A stretch of 64,000 bases of DNA from NCBI GenBank assembly GCA_030686995.1, contig CM060693.1, positions 122,393,728 through 122,457,727 of the forward strand. Direction: 5' to 3'. The DNA is from Artemisia argyi. Lineage: Eukaryota > Streptophyta > Magnoliopsida > Asterales > Asteraceae. Within the stretch, counting starts at the first letter, position 1; each line of letters opens with the position of its first letter. Both the position numbers and the translations under genes were made by a program. Positions 1-11,464 of the stretch are shown here, piece after piece. The notes beneath the pieces were generated by a model. That model saw nothing but the letters and a program-made list of their open reading frames with translations, was not told where the DNA came from and did not search any database.

Positions 1-212
1 AATGATTAAATAAACCTTCCTTTGATTATAAAATGTATTAGGCAATTGTTTATTCATACCTTAAGTGATTAAGTTGGATATTATGATATTTTGTCACTTA
101 ATACGTATTTACGTAACGATTTTATGATTAATGATTTAAGATTTTGTGATTGTCAAAACATAGGGATATCGAGAAATATTAATAACGTTTTTACGCATTA
201 TTTATATCAACA
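1..212 (-). repeat. Element A 3' LTR, partial (U3 end only)
   Basis: It aligns base for base with 29832-30043 with roughly a dozen differences. On the minus strand it starts TGTTGATATAAATAATG. The rest of this LTR and its flanking target duplication lie left of the window. Confidence 0.88.
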
Positions 213-380
213 ATCTCCCCCTTTTAATGATTACAAAATCTAAACTTATTAAGTTAAAAATTAATATGTATACAAGTATTTTAGTGAGTTTATATCATTT
301 CTCCCCCTTTTTGTTAGCATCAAAAAGGTTATCTCGACGATGTTAGAGCTCCCCCTCAACGCGTACTCCCCCTCGTTTCA
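213..380 (-). other. Polypurine tract array next to the element A 3' LTR
   Basis: On the minus strand the run AAAAGGGGGAGAT abuts the LTR at 213-225 and should be the plus-strand primer. Three further AGGGGGAG-type runs lie at about 300-311, 349-356 and 365-373. Element B has the same arrangement at 14790-14955. Confidence 0.7.
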
Positions 381-694
381 GGGTTATAAGACAAATCGAG
401 ATATGGAATGCTTGCAAAAATATTTAGAATACACAATATACATGATGCATGAAACTAATATGTATAACAAGCAACTAGAGCATGAAAGGAACATTTCAAC
501 TAAATAATAATAAAATTGCAAGCAACATGCATCCAAGATGCATAAACAAGTTGTTCAACAAACTAATGCCCTAAGGGCTTACAAGCAAACATAATTAAAC
601 AAATAAATAACCAAAGCTCCAATAGAAATGTTTTTCCTAGAGCTTGCCATCAAAATGGTTGAAATAATTTTTATTTTCCAAACATGAGACATGC

Positions 695-1321
695 TTAGTT
701 TAGGGGAAGCAATGTTGTAGGTGGAGATGATGGTGTTGATGGAGGTGTGTTTGATGTTGGTGGAGGTGGAGGTGTGGTTGATGTTGGTGGTGGAGGTGTG
801 GATGTTGTTGGTGGAGGTTGAGGGAACAAGCTTTCAATATATGAAGATATGTAGTATATTTCATCTCTTAGGCCAAATATGATGGTACGGTTATGGATGC
901 AACAAAGGCAAGTATCACCATGAGCTTCAAGTAGGCTCCATGGGATGGGGTTGAAGTTTGGTGGGTTGATTGGTGATGGTGAAAATTGTGCATCAAGAGG
1001 TGTGATGGGTGATAATGAAAGGGTGATGTCTAAAGATGCATTTTCAATAGGTGGTGGTGGTGGTATTCTTGGTGGAGGTGATAAGTGAGTGTTGATGTAG
1101 TCATTGATTGATGATGATGATGGTATGGAGGAGGTAGAGGTTCCATGAGTTGATGGTGTTTTGGATGGTGCATTGGGAGCACTAGGAGATGAACATTGAG
1201 GTGGTGGTGATGGAGTGGTGTTATCTTCATTTGTGAGATCAATGAAGAGTTGTTTTGGTGGTATGATGACAAGTTTTTGTTTCTTGGCTTTGTTGGAGGT
1301 GGTGATTTTTGGTGATGACAT
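695..1321 (-). CDS. Pro/Ser/Thr-rich ORF of element A with a CxCC motif (unknown function)
   Basis: 208 residues starting with an ATG (MSSPKITTSN). I recognise no domain. The N-terminal 15 residues are basic. Residues 35-125 are Ser/Pro-rich. A short conserved core at about 130-165 (AHGDTCLCCIHNRTIIFGL, then a YIESLF helix-like end) is followed by a tail of repeated PPPTS units. The core matches the ORF at 15168-16115 of element B (NCPCCIFLQQQTIAL, then WIEYLL), so two independently inserted elements carry the same gene in the same place, just upstream of the polypurine tract. A TATA box at 1385-1391 lies about 65 bp before the ATG, and a GC-rich palindromic block at 1534-1620 lies before that. 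It could be an accessory protein of the element or a captured host fragment; function unknown. Confidence 0.6.
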   Translation of the reverse strand: MSSPKITTSNKAKKQKLVIIPPKQLFIDLTNEDNTTPSPPPQCSSPSAPNAPSKTPSTHGTSTSSIPSSSSINDYINTHLSPPPRIPPPPPIENASLDITLSLSPITPLDAQFSPSPINPPNFNPIPWSLLEAHGDTCLCCIHNRTIIFGLRDEIYYISSYIESLFPQPPPTTSTPPPPTSTTPPPPPTSNTPPSTPSSPPTTLLPLN

Positions 1322-1384
1322 AATGAATTGGTTGAGTTTGATAAGTGTGATGATGATGGAGTGTGGATGTAAGGTGTATAAGGA

Positions 1385-1391
1385 TTTTATA
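1385..1391 (-). promoter_or_regulatory. TATA box for the element A Pro-rich ORF
   Basis: The minus strand reads GCTATAAAATCC, 64 bp upstream of the ATG at 1321. This fits a transcription start near 1355 and a short leader. Confidence 0.55.
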
Positions 1392-1533
1392 GCATGAAAG
1401 CATGTTTAGAAAAGGAATTAATTTGAAAATATATGATTAGATTCCAAATTCAGTTTAGTTTTTAAGGGAAATGGTAGCTGGGACTAGCAAAAAGGGTCAC
1501 AAGGTGCAAAAAAAAAACAGTGTAAAAACTGTT

Positions 1534-1620
1534 CCAGATGGCCGGTCCCCTTAATTCTTGGCCGGCCTCTTTAATTTTAAGTGAGCCGCCCTTTATAATT
1601 AATGGGGCCGCCCATCTGGT
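1534..1620 (-). promoter_or_regulatory. GC-rich palindromic block (internal copy, element A)
   Basis: Outer arms CCAGATGG and CCATCTGG enclose two direct units of the type GGCCGGTCCCCTTAAT followed by two inverted units ending GGGGCCGCCC. Related blocks occur just upstream of the TATA box in the LTRs of A and B (14334, 24992, 29604) and upstream of the element B ORF (16288). That position suggests an enhancer-like role, which is inference. Confidence 0.6.
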
Positions 1621-1963
1621 GATTTCCAGGCGACCAAATTTCAAATTTTTTTCTAAAAGTGGTTTATTTTTGTTTTGTGTTTGCAGCAAGCTCTGTTTGA
1701 ACATTTCATATTAGTCTTGGTCTATTAGAAAAGCAACTAATTCAGATATTTATCATGCAAACATATGATAGATATAAAGAGATATGCATGCATATTAGTA
1801 GAACAACTAATAATAATAATAATAAGTCATCAAAGTTATAGTTCTAAGGTACCATAATCCATAGCAACACATAACTATTTCCGAATACATATTGTAAATA
1901 TAGCACATAAGTAACAATTATTCAACAAACATAAAATATCCAAAGCTAATATAATGCTCCACA

Positions 1964-2303
1964 TCACTTCTTCTTCTTTCGGAACAATCCTCCAAGCGTC
2001 TTGGCAATAGACTTGAAGCCTCCTCGCATCTCCTCATGCATCCTTTGGTTTTGGTTGAGCAACTTGGTTTGTCGCTCAAATAGTACGTGGTTGGTTTGAG
2101 CGGAAGGAGATGGTACTAGGTAATCGGTATAGTCAAGATCCTCCAAGTCATCAACAAACGTATCGGGATAGGGGGCACGATGAATGTATTCATCCTCTTT
2201 GTCATCCTCTTGACGATACGATGAACCATGGAAACTATGACGATGAAATTTACCCTTATCACTGCGAGGTTTACGGTCTTGTTTAAGAATGAGAGGACGC
2301 AAG
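1964..2303 (-). pseudogene. C-terminal part of the ORF split by the CACTA element
   Basis: This is the downstream part of the ORF whose upstream part is 11465-12321. It starts exactly at the CACTA junction and includes one TSD copy (AAG, or CTT on the minus strand). It encodes about 112 residues: a basic stretch, an acidic segment (EDDKEDEYIH, DDLEDLDYTD), a helix-like QTKLLNQNQRMHEEM segment and a basic end FRKKKK followed by a stop. Removing the CACTA and one TSD copy gives 1194 bp, exactly 398 codons with the stop, in one frame with no other lesion. Confidence 0.78.
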
Positions 2304-2650
2304 CACTACTAGAATACTGGACAACAGTGACGGATATTAGTGACCAAATTATTTTGTCGCAAGAAAATGGTTTACAGTGACGGATTAGAGATAGATTAGC
2401 TACAAAACTGGCTTTAATGAATTAGCGACAAAGTAGTGACAAATCAGTAACAACATTAGAGATGAATTACGCATCCGTCACAATTCTAACGCTAAACTTA
2501 ATCATACAGAGACGGAGTTAGCGTCGAACTTTGGTTGCAACTATCAGCGACAGAATTTTGACGACATAACGATGGATTTTTTTTAGTTGTCTCAAATTCG
2601 TCGCTAACTTTTTTCAAATAGTTACCTATTAGCGTCTAAAGTTGTATGTG
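2304..2650 (+). repeat. CACTA left terminal and subterminal repeats
   Basis: The inverted terminal repeat is followed by repeated short motifs such as CAGTGACGGAT, AGCGACAAAG, GTGACAAATC and ATCCGTCAC. Such dense subterminal motifs are the usual transposase-binding region of CACTA elements. Confidence 0.75.
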
Positions 2651-4292
2651 CAACTTTTTATGTTTTATCTTTTTCTTAACGGCCGACATATATATGAATA
2701 AAAAGATACTAGCAAGGCACTATGACAAAAAGTACATATACAAACTACTTTTCTGTTTTGCTTTTCATTATAATACTTATTTACAATTAAAAATAACATA
2801 AAGAATTGTATATTTTTCAAAAAATTTTAAGCAATTAAAAAATGTTAAACTTTCAAGTGGTAGCGTATAAACCAAGAGATTACCGGTATACACTACGGTA
2901 AGAAAATGCTTTACCCCATTATATATTAAGGATCTTATTTAATTAGTAATATAAGATATTATAAAATTGATATATATTTCTATCTCTTATACCATATTAA
3001 ACAGATATTCACAACACAACTCAACTCAACTACCTCTCTATACCAGGCGACATAAATTAGGCGGCAACAGTTACTTCCCGCGAACCAATGGATGTAGAGG
3101 CGAGGGTTAACTTCTTTGATTTAGTCAAACAAATAACCCGGGAAACAAAAATGGGAGGTAACAGTTACTTACCAATTTGGTTCAACAAAAAGCTCAACCC
3201 TGTTATGTTAATTCATTCTCCCACTAAAGAAAATTGAAGGACACCAGCAACCTACGACCTTAATTGGAGGTACAATTTAGTCTCTATGTTTCAATTAACT
3301 GTCGATTACTTCTTTGAGTTACATGATTACCTATATGAAATCGAATTGATCGATGTATTTTAGTTCTATAATTTGAGGATAAGTTCTAATTCATTCTCAA
3401 ACTTGTGTACAACTTTACCAAACATTTGATATTCAATATAACTATAATAGCTTCTCAAAAAATTTATTGTAAAGTAGTGCCTTCCATCAGTTTTGGGATT
3501 TCATAAAGATTTCTAAGTGGTGCCTTGCATTATTTTTGCGACTGTTTGTTGAAACAGAAGTGCAATATAGGCGGGAAAGAAGCTACATTATGTAACATCT
3601 CAATGGTGTCTAGCAGGGATCTTTATATCCAAATTAATGTGAAGTTGCAGAAGCTTTAAATTAGCTTTCAACTTTAGTGGGAGCACTAGCATAAGTAACG
3701 GTTTTTCCAAATCCCTGATAGTTCATACTTGGATTATTGTACAAATCATTTTCTTGTTATTTATGCATTGTGTATATGTTTTTCTTCTTATTTTTGTGTA
3801 TAATATTAAGTATTTTTTTCAGTTTAGTTTTATTTATTTTTTTGTTACAGCAATTATAGTTCATATATATATGTATGTGTTCATCATGTCTACTTGAGTT
3901 ATATATCACTGAAATGTAATAATCTATCTATGATTTCCATGATTTTTCTATGTGTGAATATGTGTATGATGCTAAAGTATATGTAGGTGATATATTGGGG
4001 ATTCTGTACTAGGCCAAAAGCCCAAAAAAGAGTTATTTATGGATGTGTGAGAATGATGCAAATGACTGTGTTTCTTAAAAAAAACCCTTTTTCTATGTCT
4101 TTGTAGCTAGTTATTTAACTATTTTAGTCACATACTAGTGATATAATGGATTTTGTGATTGCCAAGAGTTGTGTGCAATGGGCCTTTTAAACTGTGATCG
4201 ATCTTGTTGAAATTTTTTCATCGAAATCATAGTATCATAAAAAATGTTGACAATAATGCTCTCATAAAAGTGTGTTTCATGAAAAATTACAG
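2651..4292. other. CACTA interior, non-coding
   Basis: AT-rich sequence with stop codons in all frames. The end reads like an intron tail, with ATTACAG just before the possible exon at 4293. I see no recognisable gene. Confidence 0.5.
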
Positions 4293-4385
4293 GGTGCGTA
4301 TAAGAAGGCTGTGGTAGCTAAATATGGACCAGATTCTCTTAACCATCCCATATTTGATGTTGATTTGTGGGAACATTGTTCCTAA
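4293..4385 (+). pseudogene. Possible exon relic of a CACTA Transposase_24 (TNPA-like) gene
   Basis: After an ATTACAG acceptor-like site, 30 codons stay open to a TAA. They include VVAKYGPDSLNHP and FDVDLWE. A KYGPD...HP..D.DLW pattern is what I associate with the C-terminal part of plant CACTA Transposase_24 proteins, but this comes from memory and the stretch is short. It fits the position inside a CACTA element. Confidence 0.35.
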
Positions 4386-6081
4386 GCATTGTTTAGGTGA
4401 GTTCGATATGTAACCGGGGTAACGAACTGACGGTACAAATCACATCTTTCGTTCGATGAAATTTCATGCTTTTTTAGTTTCTTTTCACTTTTTAGTTCAC
4501 ACTCCTTTTTATGTTGCTGAATTTTGGATGTTTTGTTATTTGATTTGGATGATGTAGAAATGTTTGATCATCTATCACAATGGTGTTATTGTTGTTAGTG
4601 ATTAAATTGCTAGAAATTTGATGTATCTCCTTTCCGTTGGTTAGTTTCACTGTCACTAAATGCAGTTGAAATGATATCGATGACCATAAGGGTATAAGGT
4701 TGCTGCAGTAGGGGCGTTTTGCACTGAATTTATGGCTTTGATTTTCATGTTATAAATTCATGGTTGAGTTTGTAATGGTTTGATTTTTCATGTTATAATT
4801 TCATTGCTACTGGTACTTGGAAGTTAGTACTTTTGTAACGTGAATGGCTACTTAGTTTATTTAATGTTGGTGTCTTTTAATGTTTTTAGCACCAAATTGG
4901 CCACTAGTACATTGATGCCAACTTGGCTACTGGTACTGATTTTGTAATGTGTATGGTTACTGAGCTTTTTTTATGTTGATGTCTTTTAATGTCTTTAAAC
5001 GTTTGTTTTAGCACCAAGTTGGTGTTTGACACCTGACTTAGCTTACTGCTGCAGGCTACAGCAAGGAGCGTCTGTTAATGTTTTTTTTATGTTGATTTTT
5101 CATGTCCTTTAAGTTCATGGGTACTGGTAGTTTAGCACCAACTTTACTATTGGTACTTTAGATATTATCACCCTTAAATCCTTAATGGTTTGATTAGTAT
5201 CCAAACACCCCATTTACTCAGCTATTGCATTACCAAAGGCACGTTGCCGCCAAAACGCAACAGTAAGCATATCACATTAACTTGTAACTAGTAAAAATAA
5301 ACCATTATTAAGGATTCAAATTGCCACCGTATGTGAAACAAAAGAAATACTAACAGTACTAAATTGCCAGTAGGCATGACACAAAAGAAATATAAGTAAG
5401 CAAACAAGCCAAATCTTTAGTCTTCATCTTCAAAAGAAATACTAGGTACTAATTTTCTAGTAAGCATGAAACAAAAAGACCATTAAAGAAATCCTAGTAG
5501 TACTAAATTTCAGTAGCCATGAAACAAAAAAGAACATTAATGGTATTGGGTTTTTTAAACTTATCAGTCAAAAATAATAACTAAATATTAATTTTCGGGT
5601 CTTATCAGGTTGACCCGATAACTCGATAACAAAAATTATCTAACCGTAACCCGACCGACCCCGATAATAATTTCGGGTTATCTGATTTGTGTGAAACTAA
5701 CCTGATAAGGTTTTTCAACCTGATTTAACCCGACTCTATAAGGCTAATCGGGTTCGGGTCAACACGACCCTACTGACACCCCTAGCCTATTCATAATTAT
5801 ATATCCTTTACATAGTTCTTCATAAAACCTTCAGTTGCATTAAGATCCTACGAAGGATCGACTCGTTTTTGCTTAATGATATTGTAAAATCGGAAAATTA
5901 GAAGAGCTACACTGAGATCTTAATAGGTACTGTATGTTATTTCATTATTTAGATAAACTTAGAACATTCATCATCACAAACATTTTGCAAAATGAATTAT
6001 TCTTAATTATAATAATCTGAAACACGACCTAAGTACGCTTGGAGTTGTTATCGATATTCTTAATCTTGTTTGCGAGCATGT
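4386..6081. other. CACTA interior, non-coding
   Basis: AT-rich sequence. Around 5590-5780 is a dispersed repeat with alternating GACCCGA and TCGGGTT words ending TGACACCCC; similar words recur at 7620-7735 ending TGACACCC. I do not recognise the family and see no gene. Confidence 0.45.
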
Positions 6082-6599
6082 ATGTGAAGGGCAAATGACT
6101 TTTCTTAGAACCTGAAAAACTTAAAAATAGTAACAACATCCTCAAATCCTCAAATTCTTAATCTTAAGAGTTTAAATATTGTTTAATCCTCAAGTCCTCA
6201 AACTTTCATTATTTTTCGTTCACAACCAATAGACTTTTTTTTCTTGCAATGACTGCAAATTAAACCGTAAGTGTTGCATTAAGGGTTCGTCCTTTTAGAT
6301 TTAAACCGTAACTAGTTGAATTTAAGAGTAACTCACAAATATGTGAAGGGCAAATGACTTTTCTTAGAACCTGAAAAACTTAAAAATAGTAACAAAATCC
6401 TCAAATCCTCAAATTCTTAATCTTAAGAGTTTAAATATTGTTTAATCCTCAAGTCCTCAAACTTTCATTATTTTTCGTTCACAACCAATAGACTTTTTTT
6501 TCTTGCAATGACTGCAAATTAAACCGTAAGTGTTGCATTAAGGGTTCGTCCTTTTAGATTTAAACCGTAACTAGTTGAATTTAAGAGTAACTCACAAAT
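6082..6599. repeat. 259-bp tandem duplication
   Basis: Positions 6082-6340 and 6341-6599 are nearly identical (one substitution noticed: AACAACATCC versus AACAAAATCC). This indicates a recent duplication by unequal exchange or replication slippage. Confidence 0.92.
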
Positions 6600-6941
6600 A
6601 GCTCTTTAAACATCTACACCCATAGTTGTATCGATTATTATTATGCCTATGCTTATATGAAACTTGAAATTAAGCTATTCAAGACATAGCGTTTTAAATT
6701 TATTTATGCTGTAAAAATGTAAAAGTAAATTATTCAGTAAGTGTATAAAGATCTAACAAGACAACCCAATTGCAAAGTAAATTATTCGGTAAGTGTATAA
6801 AGATCTAACAAAACAACCCAATTGCAAAAGAAGAAAAATATCTACAACTTGTTCCTCAACCCAACGAGACCAATCTGTTTGATTGTTGGGTGCGTTGTAG
6901 TTGCAAAAGTGACTGAAAAAACTAAAAGATAGCCGATTTAT

Positions 6942-7017
<76 letters not shown>

Positions 7018-7810
7018 CGGGTTGCCATATGAAGCTCGAGCTCAAAAAAGTTAAATCGATGAAGTTTTGAGTTAATCTTGAGCTCGAAAACTAATTAAAC
7101 TTTATATTAAATGTCAAGCTCGGGTTGAGCTTGTTTAACTAAAGCTCAAGTGGAGCTTAAGTCGACCTTTTAACAACTGAGTTTAATTATTTCACAAATA
7201 GCTTCTTTCATTTACAATTTTACTTGTGTCGATTAGTATAATTTCTATGCATATATGAAACTTGAAGTTAAGCCATTTAAGACATATTGTTTTGGATTTG
7301 GTTATGTTGTAAAAAATGTGAAAAAAAACTCGGTGAGCGTATAAAAACATAACGAGACAATCCCTTTGTGAAGGAAGAAAAATATATCCACAAATGTTGT
7401 TTGTATGTTACTAAGTATAATAAGTTGATTTACCTAAACCCGACAAATCCGTTTAATATAGGTCCAATTTTTCTTTGAACATCCTATAGATCCGGTAATC
7501 TGATTGATGTGACTAATTCTAGTTCATAATAACAAAAATGCTCATAAAGAGGTATATGAATAACAATAATAGTAATAATAATGATGAAATGATATTATAA
7601 AGTAGAGAATATAAGTAATAATAAATGGGTCGACCCGAACACGACCCGAAACCTATTTAAACTAAATATGACTCTGTTAATTTTCGTGTCGGTCTCAGGT
7701 CGGGTTTTGTATCGGGTCCGAAATTGACACCCTACCAATATTTCCCGTAAAAAAATATAATAATAATAACGATAATATATAGTGAATAATTAATATTCAT
7801 TCAAAAAATA
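6600..7810. other. CACTA interior with (TAA)n microsatellite
   Basis: Non-coding. A (TAA)n tract of about 70 bp runs from 6943 to 7013. The segment at 7255-7330 is a diverged repeat of 6655-6725 (AACTTGAAGTTAAGC...AAGACATA). No gene seen. Confidence 0.6.
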
Positions 7811-8424
7811 TCTTACTATATTATAAAGGAGGAATGCTTTCTAATTTTAGCATGCTTAATTTTAAGCCTTACAAATTAATAAGCTTAAAGTACAAGTGAT
7901 GAAAATATAATTAGACATTTACAAGTTAATAAACTTAAAGTACACACCAATTTTCCCCTCATTTAATTCTAACATACCATTAATACTAACATTAAATATA
8001 ATAAATAAAACATTATGTACATTAAATACAATTAATTAACCGGTCAATAAATACAATTAATGCACTTACTAAAACACCCCTTACATAAGAAATACAAATT
8101 ATCAAGCATATTGTACAACCAACTTAAACACAATTCCTGCATTAAATGTCACTAGTACAAATAATAAAGCACATTATACAAATATTCAAGTCCGAACGGG
8201 CAACGGGTCAAATGGGCTCGAGCCCGAACGGGCATGGGCCAAACGGGCTCGAGCCTGAACGGACACGAGCCAACGGGCTCGAGCCCGAACGGACACGAGC
8301 TAAACGAAATTTTGATATCCGTAAATTTATTATCAAAAAGAACATAATAAACTAAAATTACACGATTCACCAGAAAATTTTAATTTAGGGTACCCGCCGC
8401 TGCAACGCGCGAGTACCCTGCTAG
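7811..8424 (+). mobile_element. Non-autonomous Helitron
   Basis: The 5' end reads A|TCTTACTATATTATAAAGGAGG, the usual plant Helitron start. The 3' end has a GC-rich hairpin with arms GGGTAC and GTACCC at about 8388-8418, then CTAG at 8421-8424 followed by T. Insertion between A and T without target duplication is as expected. At 614 bp it has no Rep/helicase. Positions 8190-8300 carry a short tandem family of GGGCTCGAGCCCGAACGG units. Confidence 0.75.
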
Positions 8425-9549
8425 TATAATAATAAAACTATAGACTATAGTACTACGTATTACTTATGCATACTTTTAAGTTTTAACATAACATACTCCA
8501 CAGTCCACGCACCACAAGAACATACGGTTATTCACTTTGGGTGAAAATATTGGCGCCCCTAGATATGTGGGGATCGTGGAGCAGTACTGACTCCTTCCAC
8601 AGAAGGTTTATGTTGTGGATTCTGAGATGCAACATACTTTTAGGAAGCAGTAGGAGAAGGTATGTTCATACACCTTTCCCTATTTTAGATCAAAATTTGT
8701 GTAATTAGTTTTAATATCCTTTTAATTTAATGTTATGGTGCTTGATTCATTGAGTTTGATTGCATGATTATAGTTAATTAGGTAATTTTTTACTTTTCAA
8801 TTTTATGTTAGTAATCTAGGGTTCTTTCAATTATATATAGGATACGGTTAAGGTAAGAAATTGAGGTATATGGTTGATTTGATTATTTAGCACTAAGGAG
8901 AAAATATAGTTTTTTGATTATTTGTTATTTTGACTTCATTCTTCTTGTAGCATTTTGTTCTAATAGATTGTCACCAAGTATTAATTCGTTTCAGTTGAAA
9001 GGGGATGATTTTTCATGTATTGCATAGCTCAAAAAGTTGTTCTTTTTATTTCAAGACATGTGGTTCAGCATGATTGATAGGGGGTATTTGGATGGCAGAG
9101 TTAATTTTGGTAATTTGCTAGTGTCTTTTATTATTGTTGATTTGAGGGTGGGTCATGGTTGCTGCAGTGGTATGAAATTTACATTGGACGTATTCACTAG
9201 CTTATTTAGTAATTCCTTGGTCCTTTTGATTTGGTATATTGTCATCCTGTATGTGCCTAGCATAGTTTATGGATGGAATTATGTTAAGTCAAAGGATGGT
9301 GTTATTTTCATTTATGGTATTCTGGTGTTTGTTATTAGGAGTTATAAGGGTTGGATTGGTCTTATGGTTAGTGGTGTTATTGGGTTATGGAGGTTTACGT
9401 ATGTGCAGTTGGATTGGTATGATCTTATAGTGTGTTGGACGCTTAAAATACGCAGGGCCAATTTGGTTTGTTTGGATATGGATATTGATTATTGAAGACG
9501 TGATGTGTTGGGCTTCTCATGAAAATAATGACGCTGATGACTTGTTGCA
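8425..9549. other. CACTA interior, no recognised gene
   Basis: A 152-codon open frame at 9037-9495 (plus strand) encodes a hydrophobic, low-complexity polypeptide from T/G-rich sequence. I recognise nothing in it and treat it as chance. Confidence 0.4.
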
Positions 9550-9850
9550 TCTTTTATTTATATAATAAATAAAATCTCAAGTGGGGACTTTCGTATTTCG
9601 AAAAAAAAAAAGATTAATTCCTTATTAGGTAATATTTTAATTATTATTTTTTAATTTATAAATTCGTTTTGTTGATATACTACACAAGTAGAAGATAAAT
9701 ACAAAAAATATAGATAAGATACAACTAACAAAAGGATTAAACTTTTTAAATGATTATCTTTAATAGTAAAAAACTATAATTAAAAATCATAAATCAAACA
9801 AAACAAATATTAAATTATTTGTTTTTTAATAAATAAAAATATATCATTCA

Positions 9851-9884
<34 letters not shown>

Positions 9885-9910
9885 CTCACGCGTGCGCGGG
9901 CTAAAACTAG
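9550..9910 (+). mobile_element. Possible second short Helitron
   Basis: The 3' end is convincing: a GC-rich CACGCGTGCGCGGGC segment, then TAAAACTAG and a T at 9911. The 5' end is tentatively the A|TCTTTTATTTATATAATAAATAAAA at 9550. A 22-bp poly(A) lies just before the 3' end. The 5' boundary is a guess. Confidence 0.4.
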
Positions 9911-10500
9911 TTATAAGAATAGTAATTTGTATTTTAAGTATTATAAGTTGGTAGGTTTCAGTTGGTATTGCATAAGTAGGGGTTGGTTAGTTTCATTGTT
10001 AAGTTTGTTCCCAAAGCACGTACTGGGTGTGTTCTTTTTTTGTTTTTACTCAGTTTGGCATGTCATAATTATTGATTTCATTGAAATTCAACTGTTATAT
10101 AAAATGTGGTCAGATTATTGCGTCATGGTAATGTGTTAATTTGTGTGGTAGTGCAAAACCAAGCGTGAAACTAGTAATCCCACTGAGCTTGAATAGTTTG
10201 ATTTATCGTAGCACAAGTGTAGTCCTTTTGGTTTAATGATTCTTTTGACTATTAAGGTGTTGATCTGTAACTATTGATTCAGGTTTTAAGTGTATCAGTA
10301 TATATGCTTTCTTTAAGTGTTTATATTCTGAAAATTGTAATGTTTTAGATCTTTTGAGGTAAGTTCTGTAAGGATACTGGAATTATAACTCACTTTACAT
10401 AAAGACCCACTCAAGTTGCATTTAGCTATTTAAAAAAAAACTAATATTTGAAATTGTTATGTTCAAGAACTATCTTGATAGCCTTCGTGGATAGTTAAAG
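9911..10500. other. CACTA interior, non-coding
   Basis: AT-rich with no gene recognised. It may include introns of the relic transposase gene whose coiled-coil exon follows. Confidence 0.4.
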
Positions 10501-10719
10501 GAAGAATTGAAGGAAGAAATGAAAGTCAAGCTCAAGGAAGAAATGAAGAATGAGCTCAAAGAAGAAATGCGCGAAGAGCTAAAAGAAGAAGTGCGTGAAG
10601 AGCTCAAGGTAGAAATGCGTGCAGAAATTGAAGACATGCTTGTTGAGTACAGTATCAAGAGTCGTGTTACTCGCCAAACAAAAACAAATCAAGGTAATGC
10701 AAGTGGTCGTACATCTTAA
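10501..10719 (+). pseudogene. Coiled-coil coding relic with a 24-bp tandem repeat
   Basis: About 70 codons dominated by repeats of the type KEEMKxELKEEMREEL, ending EIEDMLVEY and a basic tail before a TAA. At DNA level it is about five copies of a 24-bp unit (GAAGAAATG...GAGCTCAAG). Highly charged helical ends of this sort occur in TNPA-like/Transposase_24 proteins of plant CACTA elements. Domain assignment is inference; no start codon or promoter can be assigned. Confidence 0.4.
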
Positions 10720-10969
10720 ACGTCAACCATTACACTTTCAAGAGCTTTATAGGTCATCTTAACTTTTATTTAAGAGAGAATCTTTGGTTTAGATTTCCTT
10801 TTATGTTGTCAAAGATCAGATGTTAGTTTTCTTTCGAATTTGCTTGTTTTTTTTATTCCAATATGTTTGTTATTTGATTTGGATACGGATTTCGTGACTA
10901 TTATCAGTGTGGTATCCGTTTGGGTGACATCTTGAATAAATGGCAAATAAATTGTTTGGTTTATTGACT

Positions 10970-11464
10970 GATTAGCGACATATTTTATCCTTTTAAGATT
11001 TTTAAATCTTGACAAATTAGAGACGTATTTGATTATAAAATTGTGTATATTTAAGCAACAAATTGTTAGTGACGGTTTTGAGACAATACTTTTAGCGGCG
11101 GATTAACGACAAATATATCCGTCTCTAGTAGCCACAGAATAACAACAAAATGGTAGGCCGATTATTAGAAATGGATTAGTGACTGCTTCGTCATTACGGT
11201 TAGCGACAAAATTTTGTCGCTAAGCCGTCACTTGACGGTCGAAACAAATTTAATTAGGTAACTTTATAAAGGCTCTAGCGAGGGGCTAGAGAGCAAAAAT
11301 CGGTCGCAGAAGCTCTAAAACTTTTGTCGCTAAAGTTGTTGCTAAAATTTTGCGAGGCCCTTTTTTGTGACGGAATATATCCGTCACCATTCCATCGTTG
11401 AAGGGCTTTAGTGAAGGAATAGCGATGCAAACTTTCGTTGCTGATGCCAGATTTTCTAGTAGTG
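10970..11464 (-). repeat. CACTA right subterminal and terminal repeats
   Basis: Dense motifs of the same type as at the left end: TTAGCGACA, GTGACGG, AGCGACAAAATTTTGTCGCT (an inverted pair at about 11203-11222) and CGGTCGCAG, ending TTTTCTAGTAGTG at 11464. Confidence 0.75.

Larger units (their letters stand above)
2304..11464. mobile_element. CACTA (En/Spm-like) DNA transposon, non-autonomous
   Basis: The left end reads CACTACTAGAA and the right end TTTTCTAGTAGTG, an inverted terminal repeat of about 11 bp. The 3-bp target duplication AAG lies at 2301-2303 and 11465-11467. Subterminal regions hold many short AGYGACGG and AGCGACAAA repeats in both orientations. No intact TNPD-like transposase is present. 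Two short stretches resemble pieces of a Transposase_24 (TNPA-like) gene (4293-4385 and 10501-10719). The body is mostly AT-rich, with a recent 259-bp tandem duplication, a (TAA)n tract, one clear Helitron and one possible one. Orientation is uncertain; the coding relics lie on the plus strand. Confidence 0.9.

Noticed and set aside
9037..9495. 152-codon hydrophobic frame inside the CACTA
   Set aside because: T/G-rich chance frame with no similarity I recognise, no good start context and no conserved neighbour.
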